Shown one piece after another: positions 47,310 to 54,985 of a stretch of DNA of 64,000 nucleotides. The notes below the pieces were generated by a model, which ran no database searches, had not been told where the DNA came from, and worked only from the letters and a program-made list of their open reading frames with translations. Where the stretch lies: contig NZ_JAMTCK010000003.1 in the NCBI RefSeq assembly GCF_024171785.1, forward strand, positions 496,001-560,000, written 5' to 3'. This stretch comes from Goodfellowiella coeruleoviolacea. Its GTDB lineage: Bacteria > Actinomycetota > Actinomycetes > Mycobacteriales > Pseudonocardiaceae. Position 1 is the first letter of the stretch, and each line of letters opens with the position of its first letter. The position numbers and the translations under genes are program-made.

Positions 47310-47513
47310 ATGAACCCGGACCTGGCAGGGGCGATTTGGCGTAAGTCCAGCCGTAGCGGTGGAGAGAACGGCCAGTGTGTCGAGCTGGCGCACGGTGACA
47401 GCGTCGCCGGCGTCCGTGACTCGAAGAACCCGGGCGGCCCGGTCCTGACCTTCGGGCAGGCCGAGCTGACCCGGTTCCTCACCGCAGTGAAGTCCGGCCG
47501 CCTGCACGGCTGA
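47310..47513 (+). CDS. DUF397 domain protein
   Basis: 67 residues with the full DUF397 pattern: WRKSSRSGGENGQCVELAH, VAGVRDSKNPGGPVLTFG and ELTRFLTAVKSGRLHG. Directly behind the XRE/DUF5753 regulator, whose small partner it presumably is. Followed by a strong terminator. It is a paralogue of the next gene and of a decayed copy at 50031-50163. Confidence 0.95.
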   Translation: MNPDLAGAIWRKSSRSGGENGQCVELAHGDSVAGVRDSKNPGGPVLTFGQAELTRFLTAVKSGRLHG

Positions 47514-47527
47514 CCGCCGGTAGACAG

Positions 47528-47560
47528 ATGCCCCGCCCAGGACTCCTCTGGGCGGGGCAT
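47528..47560 (+). terminator. Strong terminator after first DUF397 gene
   Basis: Perfect 13-bp stem ATGCCCCGCCCAG / CTGGGCGGGGCAT around a 7-base loop, 15 bases after the stop. A diverged copy of the same hairpin is found at 50181-50213. Confidence 0.9.
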
Positions 47561-47616
47561 CCTCCTCTTCGAGGACGGCCCTCGGCTCGTTGGTGGTCCA
47601 GCCAGGGAGGAGAACT

Positions 47617-47823
47617 ATGGCTTTCGATCAGTTCGCACACGCTGCATGGCGTAAATCGAGCCGTAGCGGGAACAGTGGTGGCCAGTGTGTCGAATTGGCG
47701 CACGCTGCCGAGGTGGTGGGCATCCGCGACTCGAAGAACCAGGCCGGTCCGGTCTTGGTCTTCGGGCAGGCGGAGTTGACCAGGTTCCTCGACGCGGTGA
47801 AGGCCGGCCGGCTGCACGGCTGA
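47617..47823 (+). CDS. DUF397 domain protein (second copy)
   Basis: 68 residues: AWRKSSRSGNSGGQCVELAH, VVGIRDSKNQAGPVLVFG, ELTRFLDAVKAGRLHG. ATG 47617 with GGGAGG upstream. Closely similar to the preceding copy also in the bases after the stop (GACCGCCGGTAG), so the pair arose by tandem duplication. Confidence 0.95.
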   Translation: MAFDQFAHAAWRKSSRSGNSGGQCVELAHAAEVVGIRDSKNQAGPVLVFGQAELTRFLDAVKAGRLHG

Positions 47824-47868
47824 CCGCCGGTAGGCAGGCGCCCCGCTCAGGATTTCGGCGGGCTCTAG

Positions 47869-47911
47869 CGATCCCCGCAACACCCTGGAGTTCAGGGAGT
47901 TGCGGGGATCG
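47869..47911. terminator. Long hairpin at the edge of the IS30 relic
   Basis: Nineteen-base arms (47869-47887 and 47893-47911) pair with one mismatch around GAGTT. It ends at the GTG of the transposase relic. It could be a terminator for the DUF397 gene or the folded remains of the element's end. Confidence 0.7.
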
Positions 47912-48345
47912 TGGATTTCGCGGAGCTGAGGGCGAGGTTTTTCGAGGCGCTGGACCGGGAGAGCGGCAGCATCTCGGGCTGCCCGGGAGGTCGGGGTGAA
48001 CCCTGCCACGGCGGATGCGTGGGCGCGGAAGGCCGGGGTACGCGGGCGGGGAAGTCGGGCACGTCTTGGCCTCCGGGGCAGGCGGAGTACGACCGGCTTC
48101 GTGCGGCCGGGGTACGGCGGCGGGAGGCTGCTGCGCAGGTCGGGGCCCACGAGCGCACTGCCCAGGACTGGGATCGCGGCATCCGGCAGATCGGTCACGC
48201 GCACCTACACCCCGACGGGCGCAGGATCAACTACACAACGGGCAAGACCACCATCGACACAGTCGGGTTGCCGAGAGCCACCAGGATGCGCCACCGAGAC
48301 TTGGCCGACCGGGCGGCCGGTGCGCCAGTTGCGGTAGGGGCTAGA
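47911..48345 (+). pseudogene. IS30-family transposase, N-terminal relic with two frameshifts
   Basis: The frame starts MDFAELRARFFEALDR, then the homologous text continues in another frame as VGVNPATADAWARKAGVRGRG (47985-48045 approx.), then returns to the first frame as EYDRLRAAGVRRREAAAQVG, HERTAQDWDRGIRQIG and PDGRRINYTTGKTTIDTVGL. This is the HTH and start of an IS30-type transposase of actinomycetes, which should be about 380-400 residues; only the first third is left and the DDE domain is missing. Two compensating frameshifts show it is dead. A GTG-started frame can be drawn through it (157 codons), but it mixes the frames. Confidence 0.8.
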
Positions 48346-48445
48346 ACCGGCTGGAGCCGGCCAGGGTGTCTGCGCCACGATTGAGACAGTCCGTAACGGA
48401 GTGTGATGAAATGGCCACTCTCCTCGTAGGATGGAAGGTGACGGC

Positions 48446-49021
48446 GTGGAGCAGTTGTGGCGAACGTTCGGCAACCTCATACCGATCGTATTGATCGTTA
48501 CCCCGATGTTGGTAGTTGGTTGGTGGGCGTTGGCGGTTCGGCGGAGGGGGCGTCAGGCGGCAGTTCAGGCGTACTGGACTTCCGGTCTTGACATTCTTAT
48601 CGCTCTATTTACCTTGCCTGTTCTTTATCTGGTATTCGTTCCGATACCAGGAGGGGTAAATAATATTAGCTTGGTCCCTGGTTCTGAAGTCGCCAAGGCC
48701 TTCACGTACTCGTCGGAGGCTGCGGTAATGCAAATTCTAGGGAATCTGGTTCTGCTGACGCCGCTTGGTTTCCTCGTTCCTCTACGGACGGCAAGAATGC
48801 GGAGTCTAACGCGCGTTATTCTCGGTGCGGCGCTCGTTTCGATTGCCATTGAAATCCTGCAAGCCGTTTTGGGAATTGGAAGGATTTCAACGGTTGACGA
48901 TGTAATTCTGAATACTATAGGAGCATTCGTGGGTGCGCTTCTGGCGTTGCTTTGCCTGAAGTTGATAGGTGTGCGCGCGAACGAGAATCCCGTTCGGGCA
49001 ACACGTAGTGAGGGTGATTGA
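48446..49021 (+). CDS. VanZ-like membrane protein
   Basis: About 191 residues. Four to five membrane segments (LIPIVLIVTPMLVVGWWALAV, LDILIALFTLPVLYLVFVPI, ILGNLVLLTPLGFLVPL, ILGAALVSIAIEILQAVL, ILNTIGAFVGALLALLCL) with the VanZ motif STVDDVILNTIGA, EILQ before it. VanZ-like proteins are linked with low-level glycopeptide or lipoglycopeptide resistance but most are of unknown role. GTG 48446 with GGAAGG upstream; ATG 48431 possible. Base composition is clearly lower in GC with many AT-ending codons, unlike the rest of the window, so it is probably acquired. Confidence 0.88.
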   Translation: MEQLWRTFGNLIPIVLIVTPMLVVGWWALAVRRRGRQAAVQAYWTSGLDILIALFTLPVLYLVFVPIPGGVNNISLVPGSEVAKAFTYSSEAAVMQILGNLVLLTPLGFLVPLRTARMRSLTRVILGAALVSIAIEILQAVLGIGRISTVDDVILNTIGAFVGALLALLCLKLIGVRANENPVRATRSEGD

Positions 49022-49039
49022 TGAGTGGTGGTTTCGAGA

Positions 49040-49071
49040 CGAAGGCGCGCTCACTCCTGAGCGCGCCTTCG
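49040..49071. terminator. Bidirectional terminator
   Basis: Perfect 14-bp stem CGAAGGCGCGCTCA / TGAGCGCGCCTTCG with a four-base loop, between the stops of the convergent VanZ-like and secreted-protein genes. Confidence 0.92.
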
Positions 49072-49088
49072 TTGACGAGTTCTTCAGA

Positions 49089-49586
49089 TCACGGGTAGTA
49101 GGTGGTGCCAGAAGTTGTACGATTTGGGGTGAGTCCGAAGTAACTCGAAGAAATCACAAAATAGTACGCGTCGTGTTCGACGTTATCCCAACGGACGGTG
49201 CCACCGTTGGCGCAACTAACCCGCTGCGTCTCGCCCCATTGCTGGTCGATAGGAGCTTCGTACCATAGGCTGACAGCGAAAGTCTCATTGGGGAAGCAGC
49301 CTCCGCCGCGGTTGAACACAATCCTATGGGTACCGTTGTACGGCGTGCTATAGTGGCGTGATTCTAGGCGAGCATTGAATTCGGCGGTCCAGTCGAAGTG
49401 ATTCTCTAATGCGCCGATGTCTTGCCTGGTCTCACCATAACTGAATCTCTGACCGGTGCTGTCAACGATGGTCGTCCAGTGATCGTCGTCGGGGGTGACA
49501 CGATCGCTGGCTGAAGCAGGGGATGCCGCGACGCTGAAGAGTGTCAATACGCCGAAGATGGCGGCAATTAACCTTCGGGTGGCCAT
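49089..49586 (-). CDS. Small secreted protein, hypothetical
   Basis: 165 residues. A clear Sec signal peptide (RRLIAAIFGVLTLFSVAASPASA, cleavage near 27) and a mature part of about 138 residues with two cysteines (GGCFPNETF and RVSCANGG) that could pair, and aromatic-rich strands (FAVSLWYEAPIDQQWGETQ, DAYYFVISSSYFG). A beta-sandwich or toxin-like fold is possible; no family recognised. ATG 49586 with AGAGAGGA upstream. Low-GC codon usage like the VanZ-like gene; both seem to belong to one acquired segment. Confidence 0.75.
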   Translation of the reverse strand: MATRRLIAAIFGVLTLFSVAASPASASDRVTPDDDHWTTIVDSTGQRFSYGETRQDIGALENHFDWTAEFNARLESRHYSTPYNGTHRIVFNRGGGCFPNETFAVSLWYEAPIDQQWGETQRVSCANGGTVRWDNVEHDAYYFVISSSYFGLTPNRTTSGTTYYP

Positions 49587-50030
49587 CGGAATTCCTCTCT
49601 ATTACTTGGTTATCTCGTCGATTTTCAACGAGGCCGCCGATTAGAAAACCATGGCCCGATGACGCGATCAGCCCCCAAAGGCATGTGAGCACTGTCACGA
49701 TACTTCACGCGGATGGTCGCAGTGGTTACTTATCGTATGCTAATCGCATGTTTAGTTTTAGGGTTCACTCACTAAACCAGATTTAGCTGATTGCGAGTTA
49801 GGGCGAGATTTCTATGGTTGGACTAGTGAAGGATGGTGCACTTAGTGGATCCGATTACTCCGACTGATTTAGTTGATTGTTAGTCGTGAGTTACTGCCAA
49901 ATTTCACCCGATAGTTGGACTGTGGCAGGGCTCGGGTCGGCGAGAAAACAACGCGCCGCCCACGGCTGTTGGATCTAAGTCTGTACAAATGCGTTGCCGC
50001 GCGGCCCTGTCCGTGTGGAGGTGACCGACC
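49587..50030. other. AT-rich non-coding stretch
   Basis: The lowest-GC part of the window. No gene seen. It has a 14-bp direct repeat GATTTAGCTGATTG (49780-49793) / GATTTAGTTGATTG (49866-49879) spaced 86 bases and both followed by a GAGTTA, of unknown meaning. Promoter of the secreted protein gene lies at the left end. Confidence 0.5.
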
Positions 50031-50163
50031 ATGCCCGTGATGCCCGCTGACGGCACACCTCTGGGCTAGCTGGCGTCCGTGACTCCAAAAAGGCGGGTGA
50101 CCGTCAGGCAGGCCGGATTGACCCGGTTCCTGGCCGCGGTGAGGGCAGGCTGCCTCGACGGCT
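50031..50163 (+). pseudogene. Decayed third DUF397 gene
   Basis: The string LAGVRDSKKAG is followed, after a frame change, by GLTRFLAAVRAGCLDG and TGA (stop at 50161-50163), the same order as VAGVRDSKNPGG ... ELTRFLTAVKSGRLHG of the intact copies. The 5' half with WRKSSRSG and the cysteine is lost and an early TAG interrupts the region. It is followed by a diverged copy of the same terminator hairpin. Confidence 0.8.
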
Positions 50164-50180
50164 GACTGACTGGCAAGCAG

Positions 50181-50213
50181 ATGCCCTGCCCAAGACTTCT
50201 CTGGGTGGGGCAT
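50181..50213 (+). terminator. Diverged copy of the DUF397 terminator
   Basis: ATGCCCTGCCCA ... TGGGTGGGGCAT pairs with two G-U-type changes; same position relative to the DUF397 stop as 47528-47560, showing the decayed gene and terminator were duplicated together. Confidence 0.7.
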
Positions 50214-50316
50214 CGTCGTCGTTGCGGGTAGATACGACCCAACTGGCGGGTTTGGGCGGTGGTTCCCCGTAGGGCGATGAGGTTTCTGAGTCGGCGCGGG
50301 GGGGCTAAGTCGTGGA

Positions 50317-51213
50317 TCAGGCCACCGTGGGCATCTCGTCGCCGAGACGATGCTGTGCCCACGCCACAGCTACCTCAACCAGCCGAGCACTGTGTGGCTT
50401 CGGGTTCGTGCGGCGCATGTGCTCCCACACGCCGGCGACCGTGACGGCGAACGCCGTCACCGCCGAGTCTGAGGCGTCGCGCCAGGCCGGGATCTGCTCG
50501 GCCCATCGCTCCGCCTGGTGTGGCTCGTGTCCAGCCTCGATCAGCCGGAGCACGAGGAAGGCGGCATCGACCCACGCCGCGCCCTTGCGTGCCCACGCCC
50601 AGTCGATCACCCGGGCCTGCCCGCCGATGAGGATGTTCAGCGGGTGCAGGTCGGTGTGCAGGAGGCTGTCGCCGTCGATCAGGTCGAGATTCCGCGACTC
50701 CCACCGGACGAAGTGTTCGAGGTTCGACCGTATCCACGGTGACAGGTCGTCCGGTGGGTTCGCGGCGAGCCGGTGCCAGGCGAGTAGTTGCCGCCAGTGT
50801 TCGGCCAGGCGTGCCACGCGGACCGGCGGGCACGGGTTCAGTTCTTCGCTGAGCACGGACACGGCCGCCGCCACAGTGTCCAAGTCAGCTGAGCCTGGTG
50901 ACAGGTCGGGATGACGCCCGGGCGCGTGCTCGAAACCGAGCAGCAACCAGCCGTCCGTCTCGATCCGCCAGTGCAGCCGTGGTGCGAGGCGCGGTAGCCA
51001 GGGATTCACCTCAGCCTCATTGTGGTGCATCCACGCTTTACGGCTACCGGTTCGCGTGCCCTTGCAGAACACGATTTGGTCGGTGCCGTGCAGCGTGGCC
51101 GCGAAATCGGAATTGATTCCCGCGGACGGGTACCCCACTTCGCGAATCGCACCGCAACGGGACCGCACCTCCCGGCGAACCTGGAGGGGTAGCTCTTCCC
51201 ACTGGCAATGCAC
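50317..51213 (-). CDS. Aminoglycoside-phosphotransferase-like kinase (APH family)
   Basis: 298 residues. The kinase-like core has the catalytic loop LHTDLHPLNILI (HxDxxxxN) and metal motif ARVIDWAWARKG, with AWVDAAFLVL after it, as in APH/choline-kinase-type small-molecule kinases. The N-terminal nucleotide part (DFAATLHGTDQIVFCKG) is short and lacks a clear P-loop. GTG 51213; the first residues HCQWEELPLQVRREV fit related actinomycete proteins. Substrate unknown; antibiotic resistance should not be assumed. An upstream reading frame overlaps its start. Confidence 0.88.
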   Translation of the reverse strand: MHCQWEELPLQVRREVRSRCGAIREVGYPSAGINSDFAATLHGTDQIVFCKGTRTGSRKAWMHHNEAEVNPWLPRLAPRLHWRIETDGWLLLGFEHAPGRHPDLSPGSADLDTVAAAVSVLSEELNPCPPVRVARLAEHWRQLLAWHRLAANPPDDLSPWIRSNLEHFVRWESRNLDLIDGDSLLHTDLHPLNILIGGQARVIDWAWARKGAAWVDAAFLVLRLIEAGHEPHQAERWAEQIPAWRDASDSAVTAFAVTVAGVWEHMRRTNPKPHSARLVEVAVAWAQHRLGDEMPTVA

Positions 51214-51229
51214 GCGTGATCCTTGGTTC

Positions 51230-51521
51230 TACTTGAGGGCGGAATGGGTGGGGGATCGTCGTGACAGCCGCTCTGACAGCCGTGGCAGTCTCCTGTCGCG
51301 GCAGCCTGCCACAGTTGCATGTCAACAACGAAGCCGGCGGCTCGGATTGCGTCGATGGTGTGACGCAACTGCTGACCCCTCTCCCCGCCCTGGGGCTCGT
51401 CGGTCGGCACGTGGTGGATGAACCGGCCGGCGACCCGCTGGCAGAACTCGGCGTAGTCCCTGGAGTGATGATCGGTCAGGTCTACCGTCTGAATGCAATC
51501 ATCGGTATGCCAGGTGTCTAC
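51230..51521 (-). pseudogene. Possible remnant of an unrecognised gene upstream of the APH-like gene
   Basis: From the codon after a TAG at 51522 the minus strand is open with protein-like text: DTWHTDDCIQTVDLTDHHSR, DYAEFCQRVAGRFIHHV, RHTIDAIRAAGFVVDMQLW, then CHGCQSGCHDD. There is no start codon before the TAG except weak internal GTGs (51410), and the frame runs on into the APH-like gene to 51006 with nonsense. It reads like a small conserved protein whose start and stop have been lost. Family unknown. Confidence 0.4.
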
Positions 51522-51658
51522 CTACCACCGGATTGTTGACGCGTTGTGGTTGCTCGCGCTTGAGGGCGAAGATGCCCCGGGCGTTGCTCACCGAGGTGGC
51601 AAGGTGGTGGTCCGCTCTGGGCTCGCGTTGAGGTGCCGGGTAGAAGGCAATTGCCCCG

Positions 51659-51911
51659 CCTGATGAAGCTTGTGGACCGATGAGGTCGTTGCCACCAAGT
51701 AGCGGTTGTCGTCTGCGCACTCGACGTAGACGTTGCGATCCCTTGTGGGGCGATGAGGTGGTTGCCGCCTGCGGTTGATGTAGCCAGCCAGGCTCTGGGC
51801 AGAGTTGCGATCCCTTGCGGGGCGATGAGGTGGTTGCCGCTCTCCTACAACATACGAGCGTTTTGCTCGGAAGTGTTGCGATCCCTTGCGGGGCGATGAG
51901 GTGGTTGCCGC
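51659..51911 (-). CRISPR. Mini CRISPR array, 3 good repeats plus 1 degenerate, no cas genes
   Basis: 37-bp repeats at 51732-51768, 51804-51840 and 51875-51911 begin GTTGCGATCCCTTGCGGGGC and end GATGAGGTGGTTGCCGC on the + strand; the first differs by one base. A degenerate repeat occupies 51659-51695. Spacers are 36, 35 and 34 bp (51696-51731, 51769-51803, 51841-51874) and unrelated to one another. On the minus strand the repeat ends ATCGCAAC, like the usual crRNA 5' handle, and the decayed repeat is at the distal end, so transcription is probably leftward with the leader near 51912-52100. No cas gene is in the window; subtype not determined. Confidence 0.9.
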
Positions 51912-52430
51912 CCTGGGCGATCAGGGACAACGGGCCGATCGTCCTGGCGACGAGTGGGATGTTCTCAGAAGTTGGGACGACACGCCATGTCCGGCTTCGG
52001 AACCTCCCGGCGTGTTGTACGACGCTCGGGGTTCCGAAGCACGCCGCACGCCCCTGGTCAGAAGGCTGGCCGGCGGGCCCGTGCCTCCCCCGACGAAGCA
52101 CGGACCGCCGGCCGCCGACTGTGGTCCACCGCGGGCTTGCGCTGGGCGGACGTTTGGGATCGGGACGGCGATCAGGTCTGGCGGCCCGACCGGCGGGCCG
52201 GGTTCGGCTGATCACCTTGGGATGGGTGCACGAAGGCGGTCACCCTCACTGGATCAAGTGTAACCGTGATCACAAGCCGTGATCAATGCTCAACTGTGAG
52301 CAATCGGTCACACAACGTCAGCAAGATCCCCATTACCTACCCGATCGTGAAGTTGTATATACAGTTTCCCGGCTCACCGTGATGGCGGCAACTCGGCGCG
52401 TGACCGGATTCCCCGCCGCCCCTCAGCCGG
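51912..52430. other. Region between CRISPR array and moeA
   Basis: About 520 bases without a convincing gene; the first part may include the CRISPR leader, though it is not clearly AT-rich. A frame ending at 52211 with GLRWADVWDRDGDQVWRPDR looks mildly protein-like but has no start signal or known family. The last 150 bases are less GC-rich, with GTGATCAC- and TGTGAGCAATCGGTCACAC-like inverted motifs and TATATACA. Confidence 0.4.
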
Positions 52431-53705
52431 TCAGTCCGCGAGCACCAGCACGGCGACCTCGTCGCCCTCGGCCAGCTCGGTGACCTCCTCCGGCACCTCG
52501 ATCAGGCAGTTGGCCAGCGCCATCGCCGACAGCAGGTGCGAGCCGGGCCCACCGACCGGCGTCACCACCCGACCGGACGCCGGGTCGTACACGCCGCGCC
52601 GGTACTGGGTGCGCCCCGCCGGTGACGTGATGCCCTGGCTCAGCGTCGCCCGCACCCGGGGCCGGTCCACCCGTTCGTGGCCGAGCGCTGCCAGCAGCGC
52701 CGGTCGGACGAACAACTCGAACGACACCAGCGAACTCACCGGATTACCCGGCAGGGTGATCACCGGAACCCCTTGGTAGCGGCCCGCCCCCTGCGGTCCG
52801 CCCGGCTGCACCGCCACCTTCGTGAACGTGACACCCCGATCCGCCAACGCGTCCTTGACCACCTCGTAGGCGCCCGCGCTCACCCCGCCCGAGGTCAGCA
52901 CCAGGTCCACGTGCGCCAGCCTCGGCTCCAGCGCGGCGTGGAAGGCCGCCACCTCGTCGGGCACGAACCGCAGCAGCTCGGCCTCACCGCCGGCCGCGCG
53001 CACCGCCGCCGCCAGCATGGTCCCGTTGGACTCGTAGATCTGCCCTGGCAGCAGCGGCTGGCCCGGCTCGACCAGTTCGCTGCCGGTGGACAGCACCAGC
53101 ACCCTGGGCCGTCGCCGCACCGGCAGCTCGGTCCGGCCGATCGCGGCGGCCAGGCCCAGTTGGGCCGCGCCCAGCGCGGTGCCGGCGACCAGCACCCGGT
53201 CGCCGGCGGCCACGTCACTGGCGGCGCGGCGCACGTTGCTGTTCTGGGCCACCGCGCGGAACAACCGGACCCGCTCGGTGCCGCCGTCGGTCAGCTCCAC
53301 CTGGATCACCGCGTCCGCGCCCGGCGGCAGCGGCGCGCCGGTCATGATCCGGTGCGCGGTGCCGGCTTCCAGCGGGACCAGGTCGGTGCGGCCGGCCGGG
53401 ATGTCCTCGGCCACCGGCAGTTCCACCGGGTTGTCCTGGTCGGCGCCGGCCAGGTCGGCGGCGCGCACGGCGTAGCCGTCCATCGCCGAGTTGTCGAACG
53501 GTGGCAACGAGATCGGCGACACCAGGTCCTCGGCCAGGACCAGGCCGAGGCAGTCGGTCAGCGGCAGTCGGACGACCGGCGTCCGCTCGACCAGGGCGGC
53601 GACCCTGGCCCGGTGCTCGGCCACGCTGATCGGCCGGCGGAGTGGCTGATCGCGCAAATTCGGCAGATCACGCGAGTTCTCAGGCAAATTAGGCAAGTTC
53701 GGCAC
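52431..53705 (-). CDS. moeA: Molybdopterin molybdotransferase MoeA
   Basis: 424 residues. MoeA inserts molybdate into adenylated molybdopterin. Landmarks: PPFDNSAMDGYAVRAAD (about 67-83), AGTAHRIMTGAPLPPGADAVI, VLSTGSELVEPG, SNGTMLAAAV, LVLTSGGVSAGAYEVVKDAL and LPGNPVSSLVSFELFVRP, all in normal order. The first 25 residues (NLPNLPENSRDLPNLRDQPL) are an unusual Asn/Leu/Pro-repeated extension; the real start may be nearer ISVAEHRARV. GTG 53705 as given. No other molybdenum-cofactor gene is adjacent. Confidence 0.94.
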   Translation of the reverse strand: MPNLPNLPENSRDLPNLRDQPLRRPISVAEHRARVAALVERTPVVRLPLTDCLGLVLAEDLVSPISLPPFDNSAMDGYAVRAADLAGADQDNPVELPVAEDIPAGRTDLVPLEAGTAHRIMTGAPLPPGADAVIQVELTDGGTERVRLFRAVAQNSNVRRAASDVAAGDRVLVAGTALGAAQLGLAAAIGRTELPVRRRPRVLVLSTGSELVEPGQPLLPGQIYESNGTMLAAAVRAAGGEAELLRFVPDEVAAFHAALEPRLAHVDLVLTSGGVSAGAYEVVKDALADRGVTFTKVAVQPGGPQGAGRYQGVPVITLPGNPVSSLVSFELFVRPALLAALGHERVDRPRVRATLSQGITSPAGRTQYRRGVYDPASGRVVTPVGGPGSHLLSAMALANCLIEVPEEVTELAEGDEVAVLVLAD

Positions 53706-53846
53706 GGCTGCATCCTGCCCCGCACCGGTCCGGCACCACGCCCACTGGCGCGTTCACCACATCGCACCAGCATCGTCCCCGGCGTCACCGAACCGCGTGA
53801 CAGACTGCCCCGGCTGGCAGGTCCGCTGACTACGGAGGGGAATCTC

Positions 53847-54509
53847 GTGCAGGTCCGCACTCGCCACACGCCTGCCTACGGGGTCGCCAGGCTGGTCCTG
53901 GCGCCCGCGGAGCCGGTGCAGGTGGAGTCGGGGGCGATGCTCTCGACCAGTTACGGGGTTGGCGTGGCCGGCAAGGGCGGCGCGGCAAGAGGACTGGGCC
54001 GGGTGGGCAAGGGCGCGGTCGTGTTCACCGCGCCCCCGCAGGGCGGCTGGGTCGACGTCGCCGGCCAGTTACCCGGCGACGTCCACGTGCTGGAGCTGGA
54101 CGGCACCACCGGCTGGTGCGTGGCCAGGAGCGCCTGGCTGGCCTCGGCCAGCACGATCGCGCTGGACCAGCAGGCGCCACCGCTGCGCGCGCTGTTCGGC
54201 GGGGACCACGGTTTCCTCAACCACCTGCACGGTCACGGCTCCTCGGTGCTGACCTGTTACGGCGCGCTGGACGTGGTCGCGCTGGACGCCGGCGAGCTGG
54301 TGACGGTGGACAGCGGGCACGTGCTCGCCTTCCCGGACACGGTGCGCGCGCGCCTGCGAGCGTTGCGCCAAGGGGGTGAACAGTCCGTGCGGACCGGTGA
54401 CGGACTGGTCTTCGACTTCGCCGGTCCCGGCCTGGTGCTGACCCAGACGCGCAACCCTCGAGGGCTGGTCAACTGGTTGCAGGCCAACGGACTCGCTACC
54501 CGTGCGTGA
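53847..54509 (+). CDS. AIM24 family protein
   Basis: 220 residues of the AIM24/TIGR00266 family, double-stranded beta-helix proteins: VQVRTRHTPAYGVARLVLAP, ESGAMLSTSYGVGV, GDVHVLELDG and LDAGELVTVDSGHVLAF. Function in bacteria is unknown (the yeast member acts at the mitochondrial inner membrane). GTG 53847 with GGAGGGG six bases upstream is preferred to frames that run further left through moeA. It is followed by the cold-shock gene in the same direction. Confidence 0.9.
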   Translation: MQVRTRHTPAYGVARLVLAPAEPVQVESGAMLSTSYGVGVAGKGGAARGLGRVGKGAVVFTAPPQGGWVDVAGQLPGDVHVLELDGTTGWCVARSAWLASASTIALDQQAPPLRALFGGDHGFLNHLHGHGSSVLTCYGALDVVALDAGELVTVDSGHVLAFPDTVRARLRALRQGGEQSVRTGDGLVFDFAGPGLVLTQTRNPRGLVNWLQANGLATRA

Positions 54510-54643
54510 TCAACATCTCGGTTGCTGACCCACCTGGGCGTCCCACATCAAGGGAGTGGCACGGGGCCGCTTTTTCGGTAGCGTGACGAACGCTCCAAGC
54601 GGCGCCCAGGGCGCCGTGCGCGACATCTGCAAGGAGGACGCCG

Positions 54644-54847
54644 GTGGCTGTCGGCACGGTCAAGTGGTTCAACTCGGAGAAGGGGTACGGCTTCATCGCC
54701 GCCGACGGCGGGCCGGACGTCTTCGTCCACTACTCGGCCATCCAGATGGACGGCTTCCGCACCCTCGCCGAGGGCGATCGGGTTGAGTTCGAGGTCCAGG
54801 CGGGTCGGGACGGCCGTAGTCAGGCCGCGGACGTTCGGAAGGTCTGA
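54644..54847 (+). CDS. Cold-shock domain protein (CspA family)
   Basis: 67 residues. Single S1/OB-fold RNA-binding protein with [12 protein letters not shown] (RNP1) and DVFVHYSAI (RNP2), ending SQAADVRKV. Works as an RNA chaperone. GTG 54644 with AAGGAGG ten bases upstream. Slightly shorter than the commonest 67-70 residue form and with [13 protein letters not shown] as C-terminal strand. The long GC-rich leader before it could be regulatory, but no clear element is seen. Confidence 0.96.
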   Translation: MAVGTVKWFNSEKGYGFIAADGGPDVFVHYSAIQMDGFRTLAEGDRVEFEVQAGRDGRSQAADVRKV

Positions 54848-54985
54848 CCAGCTCCAGCCGGTTCCGCCGGCGGGCCGCCAGAACCCGCCGGCGGCCGGGT
54901 GGTGGTGTGGCAGTCGAGTGGTTCTGCTGGCTGCTGTGGCACAACCGCCCGCATCCGGAAATCTCTTGGCGTTAGGCTGCGCCTC

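Noticed and set aside
47911..48384. A single intact 157-residue hypothetical gene
   Set aside because: Homology to IS30 transposase switches frame twice inside it, so it is a relic and not one protein.
50256..50292. A possible extra degenerate CRISPR repeat sharing GGGCGATGAGGT with the array
   Set aside because: Only about 22 of 37 positions match, it is 1.4 kb away and inside or next to the APH-like gene end; chance similarity cannot be excluded.
50317..51213. Antibiotic resistance gene call for the APH-like kinase
   Set aside because: The family fold alone does not give the substrate; many actinomycete members phosphorylate other small molecules.
51499..52215. A 238-codon minus-strand frame running through the CRISPR array
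   Set aside because: It is built from repeats and spacers, has no ribosome-binding site or domain; the repeat-spacer structure explains it.
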